Of a stretch of DNA of 6,098 bases, positions 4,814 to 6,098 are shown piece after piece (the first letter of the stretch is position 1; each line of letters opens with the position of its first letter). Source of the stretch: JABCPE02 sp963517805 (lineage in GTDB: Bacteria; Bacteroidota; Bacteroidia; Flavobacteriales; Weeksellaceae). The position numbers and the translations under genes are program-made. The DNA lies in NCBI GenBank assembly GCA_963517805.1, contig CAUQHD010000097.1, positions 1 to 6,098 on the forward strand, read 5' to 3'. Under the pieces are notes generated by a model. The model saw only the letters and a list, made by a program, of their open reading frames with translations, searched no databases and was not told the DNA's origin.

Positions 4814-6020
4814 TTTTAAACTCTCCTTTCAGTAGGGCTATTTTCATTTCGTTGCGGATATTTTCGCTGAGGGAAGCCACAGGTATCATCAGTTTTTGGA
4901 TTTTGTCCCAAGAAAGCACTTGATGATACAATTCGTAAAAGCCGTATCCCACCAGTTTTCCTCCGCACAGTGCCAGAAAAGATTTTTCTGAGAGTGTTCT
5001 TCCTCTGCTTACCCATATTTCGTTTCTTCCGGATAGGGAGATTTCTTTTTTTAGGGGTGCATATTCCAACTTTTCTGTTCGTTTTTTTAGCAGAGACAAG
5101 AACTTTTCTGCTTGTGAATAACTTTTGAATTTAAATAATCTTATTTCTTCTTCTTTTTTCTTGGTAGAAATGAAAAATATTTTCTTTTGTTTGTTATAAA
5201 CGATGCAGAAAGGCAGCTGCAGGTTCTGTTTCAACTCTTTTTCTTTCATCATAAGAAGAGCGATGATGTTTGTTCCTGTAAATTCATAGGAAATCTGCTC
5301 GGTTTTGTGCTGTATTTTTATTTCTTTTGGGGATTTGGAGTTCAGGATTTTCTTTGCTTTTTTGTAAATATTGTCTGCATAGGCGGCGTAGAGTATCTTT
5401 CCTTCTTTGCTTTGAAAATAAATGATTCCTTGTTCTGTTGGGAGATTTTCGGTAAGTCTGCTCACCTTGTTAGAGTAGGTGTCGGTGTGTGTTTTCTCGT
5501 GGTGTGCCTGAATAATCTCATTGTTGGTATCCTTTGAAATCAACAATTTGAACAGCTCCAGTGTCGCCCTCGCATCTCCTGCTGCGCGGTGTGCATCTAC
5601 AAGCGGAATGCCTATGGATTTGCAGAGTTTCCCCAAAGAGTAACTTTCCGCATTGGGAATTAGTTTTTTGGCGAGAGGGATGGTATCTATGGTGTCGCAT
5701 CGGAACTCATAGCCCAGCCTTCTGAACGACTGGCGGAGCATGCGGTAGTCAAACTCTATGTTGTGTCCCACCAGCGTAGTCCCTTCTGTGATTTCTATAA
5801 TTCTTTTGGCTATTTCATGAAATTTTGGGGCGGTTTTCACCATTTTAGGAGTAATGCCCGTCAGCTTCTGCACATAGGGCGAAATACTGCTTTCAGGATT
5901 GACTAATGTGATGAACTGCTCCACCGTCCTATGCCCGTCATAGACAAACACTGCAATCTCTATGATGCACTCTTCGCGGAAGCCAGCTCCGTTGCTCTCT
6001 ATATCTATGATGGAATACAT
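4773..6020 (-). CDS. DnaQ-like 3'-5' exonuclease fused to a degenerate GIY-YIG (UvrC-like) domain, 415 aa
   Basis: Residues 1-162 are a DEDDh exonuclease like the proofreading subunit of DNA polymerase III: D6-I-E8 (Exo I), H86-N-I-E-F-D91 (Exo II) and H144-R-A-A-G-D149 (Exo III), so all five catalytic residues appear present. A linker follows. Residues 193-275 match the GIY-YIG domain of UvrC and Cho: L193-P ... G198-I-I-Y-F, L210-Y-A-A in the YIG position, D216-N-I-Y-K-K, T248-G, and A254-L-L. The catalytic features are missing: YIG is YAA, the expected Arg is Lys, and the usual glutamates are I253 and M258. Residues 330-405 (G-R-x-L-S-E-K-S-F, G-Y-G-F-Y-E-L) form a tail I associate with Bacteroidota members. 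Such fusions suggest DNA repair or processing. Only the exonuclease half is likely to be catalytic. The ATG at 6020 puts D6-I-E8 at the normal place. Its end overlaps aat with no terminator. Confidence 0.9.
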   Translation of the reverse strand: MYSIIDIESNGAGFREECIIEIAVFVYDGHRTVEQFITLVNPESSISPYVQKLTGITPKMVKTAPKFHEIAKRIIEITEGTTLVGHNIEFDYRMLRQSFRRLGYEFRCDTIDTIPLAKKLIPNAESYSLGKLCKSIGIPLVDAHRAAGDARATLELFKLLISKDTNNEIIQAHHEKTHTDTYSNKVSRLTENLPTEQGIIYFQSKEGKILYAAYADNIYKKAKKILNSKSPKEIKIQHKTEQISYEFTGTNIIALLMMKEKELKQNLQLPFCIVYNKQKKIFFISTKKKEEEIRLFKFKSYSQAEKFLSLLKKRTEKLEYAPLKKEISLSGRNEIWVSRGRTLSEKSFLALCGGKLVGYGFYELYHQVLSWDKIQKLMIPVASLSENIRNEMKIALLKGEFKIIPINALSLPPKE

Positions 6021-6044
6021 GGACAGGTTTTCTTGTCATTTTTT

Positions 6045-6082
6045 GAAGATGCAAACATGAGAATATTTTTCTAAAAAAACAA
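6045..6082 (-). promoter_or_regulatory. Candidate promoter of the exonuclease fusion gene
   Basis: On the minus strand TTG (6082-6080) is followed after 20 bases by CATGTTTG (6059-6052), which differs from the Bacteroidota -7 consensus TAnnTTTG only at its first base. The spacing is in the usual 17-23 range. The predicted start near 6045 would leave a leader of about 25 bases. No ribosome-binding sequence of the E. coli type precedes the ATG. Confidence 0.5.
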
Positions 6083-6098
6083 TAAACGCAAGAACTAC

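Noticed and set aside
4705..4923. Plus-strand frame of 72 codons across the aat/exonuclease junction
   Set aside because: It overlaps both real genes in another frame and has no motif or start signal.
5187..5537. Plus-strand frame of 116 codons antisense to the exonuclease gene
   Set aside because: It is Phe/Val/Cys-rich, resembles no family, and lies wholly inside a well-supported gene on the other strand.
1..6098. Mobile element, CRISPR array, toxin-antitoxin pair or defence island
   Set aside because: No transposase, integrase, regular repeat array, terminal repeats or target duplications were seen, and the tRNA genes show no adjacent integrase or duplicated tRNA end.

Overview
The window looks like ordinary chromosomal DNA from a Bacteroidota bacterium, most likely a flavobacterium of the Chryseobacterium/Riemerella/Bergeyella type (Weeksellaceae). 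The grounds are AT-rich DNA, start codons without clear Shine-Dalgarno sequences, a textbook Bacteroidota promoter (TTG, 19 bp, TATATTTG) in front of the tRNA genes, and protein families typical of the group: a DUF3127 protein, a DnaQ exonuclease fused to a UvrC-like GIY-YIG domain, and an ECF sigma factor paired with a membrane protein. The genus is a guess.

Layout, left to right. Positions 1-142 hold the 3' end of a plus-strand gene that looks like a small MscS-type mechanosensitive channel, closed by a hairpin terminator. An unrecognised, very AT-rich multi-pass membrane protein follows (194-637), then pncB, the nicotinate phosphoribosyltransferase of NAD salvage (699-1871), with a strong terminator that starts inside its own stop region. 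Next is a probable two-gene unit: an ECF sigma factor (1961-2470) and a five-helix membrane protein (2492-3265) that could be its regulator. On the minus strand is a three-gene tRNA operon, Leu(TAG)-Gly(GCC)-Leu(TAA), with a clear promoter at its right end and a terminator at its left end. Back on the plus strand are a DUF3127 OB-fold-like protein with an SSB-like acidic tail (3729-4106), a hairpin terminator, and aat (4154-4813), leucyl/phenylalanyl-tRNA-protein transferase. The last gene, on the minus strand (4773-6020), encodes the DnaQ-GIY-YIG fusion; its 3' end overlaps aat by 41 bp.

Functional links are loose. Aat uses leucyl-tRNA and lies about 0.6 kb from two tRNA-Leu genes, but this is probably coincidence. 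The DUF3127 protein and the exonuclease both suggest DNA maintenance. I see no mobile element, CRISPR array, toxin-antitoxin pair or defence island. The points most worth following are the degenerate GIY-YIG domain, the SSB-like tail on DUF3127, the hairpin ending nine bases before the aat start, the undefined partner of the sigma factor and the unidentified membrane protein at 194-637.
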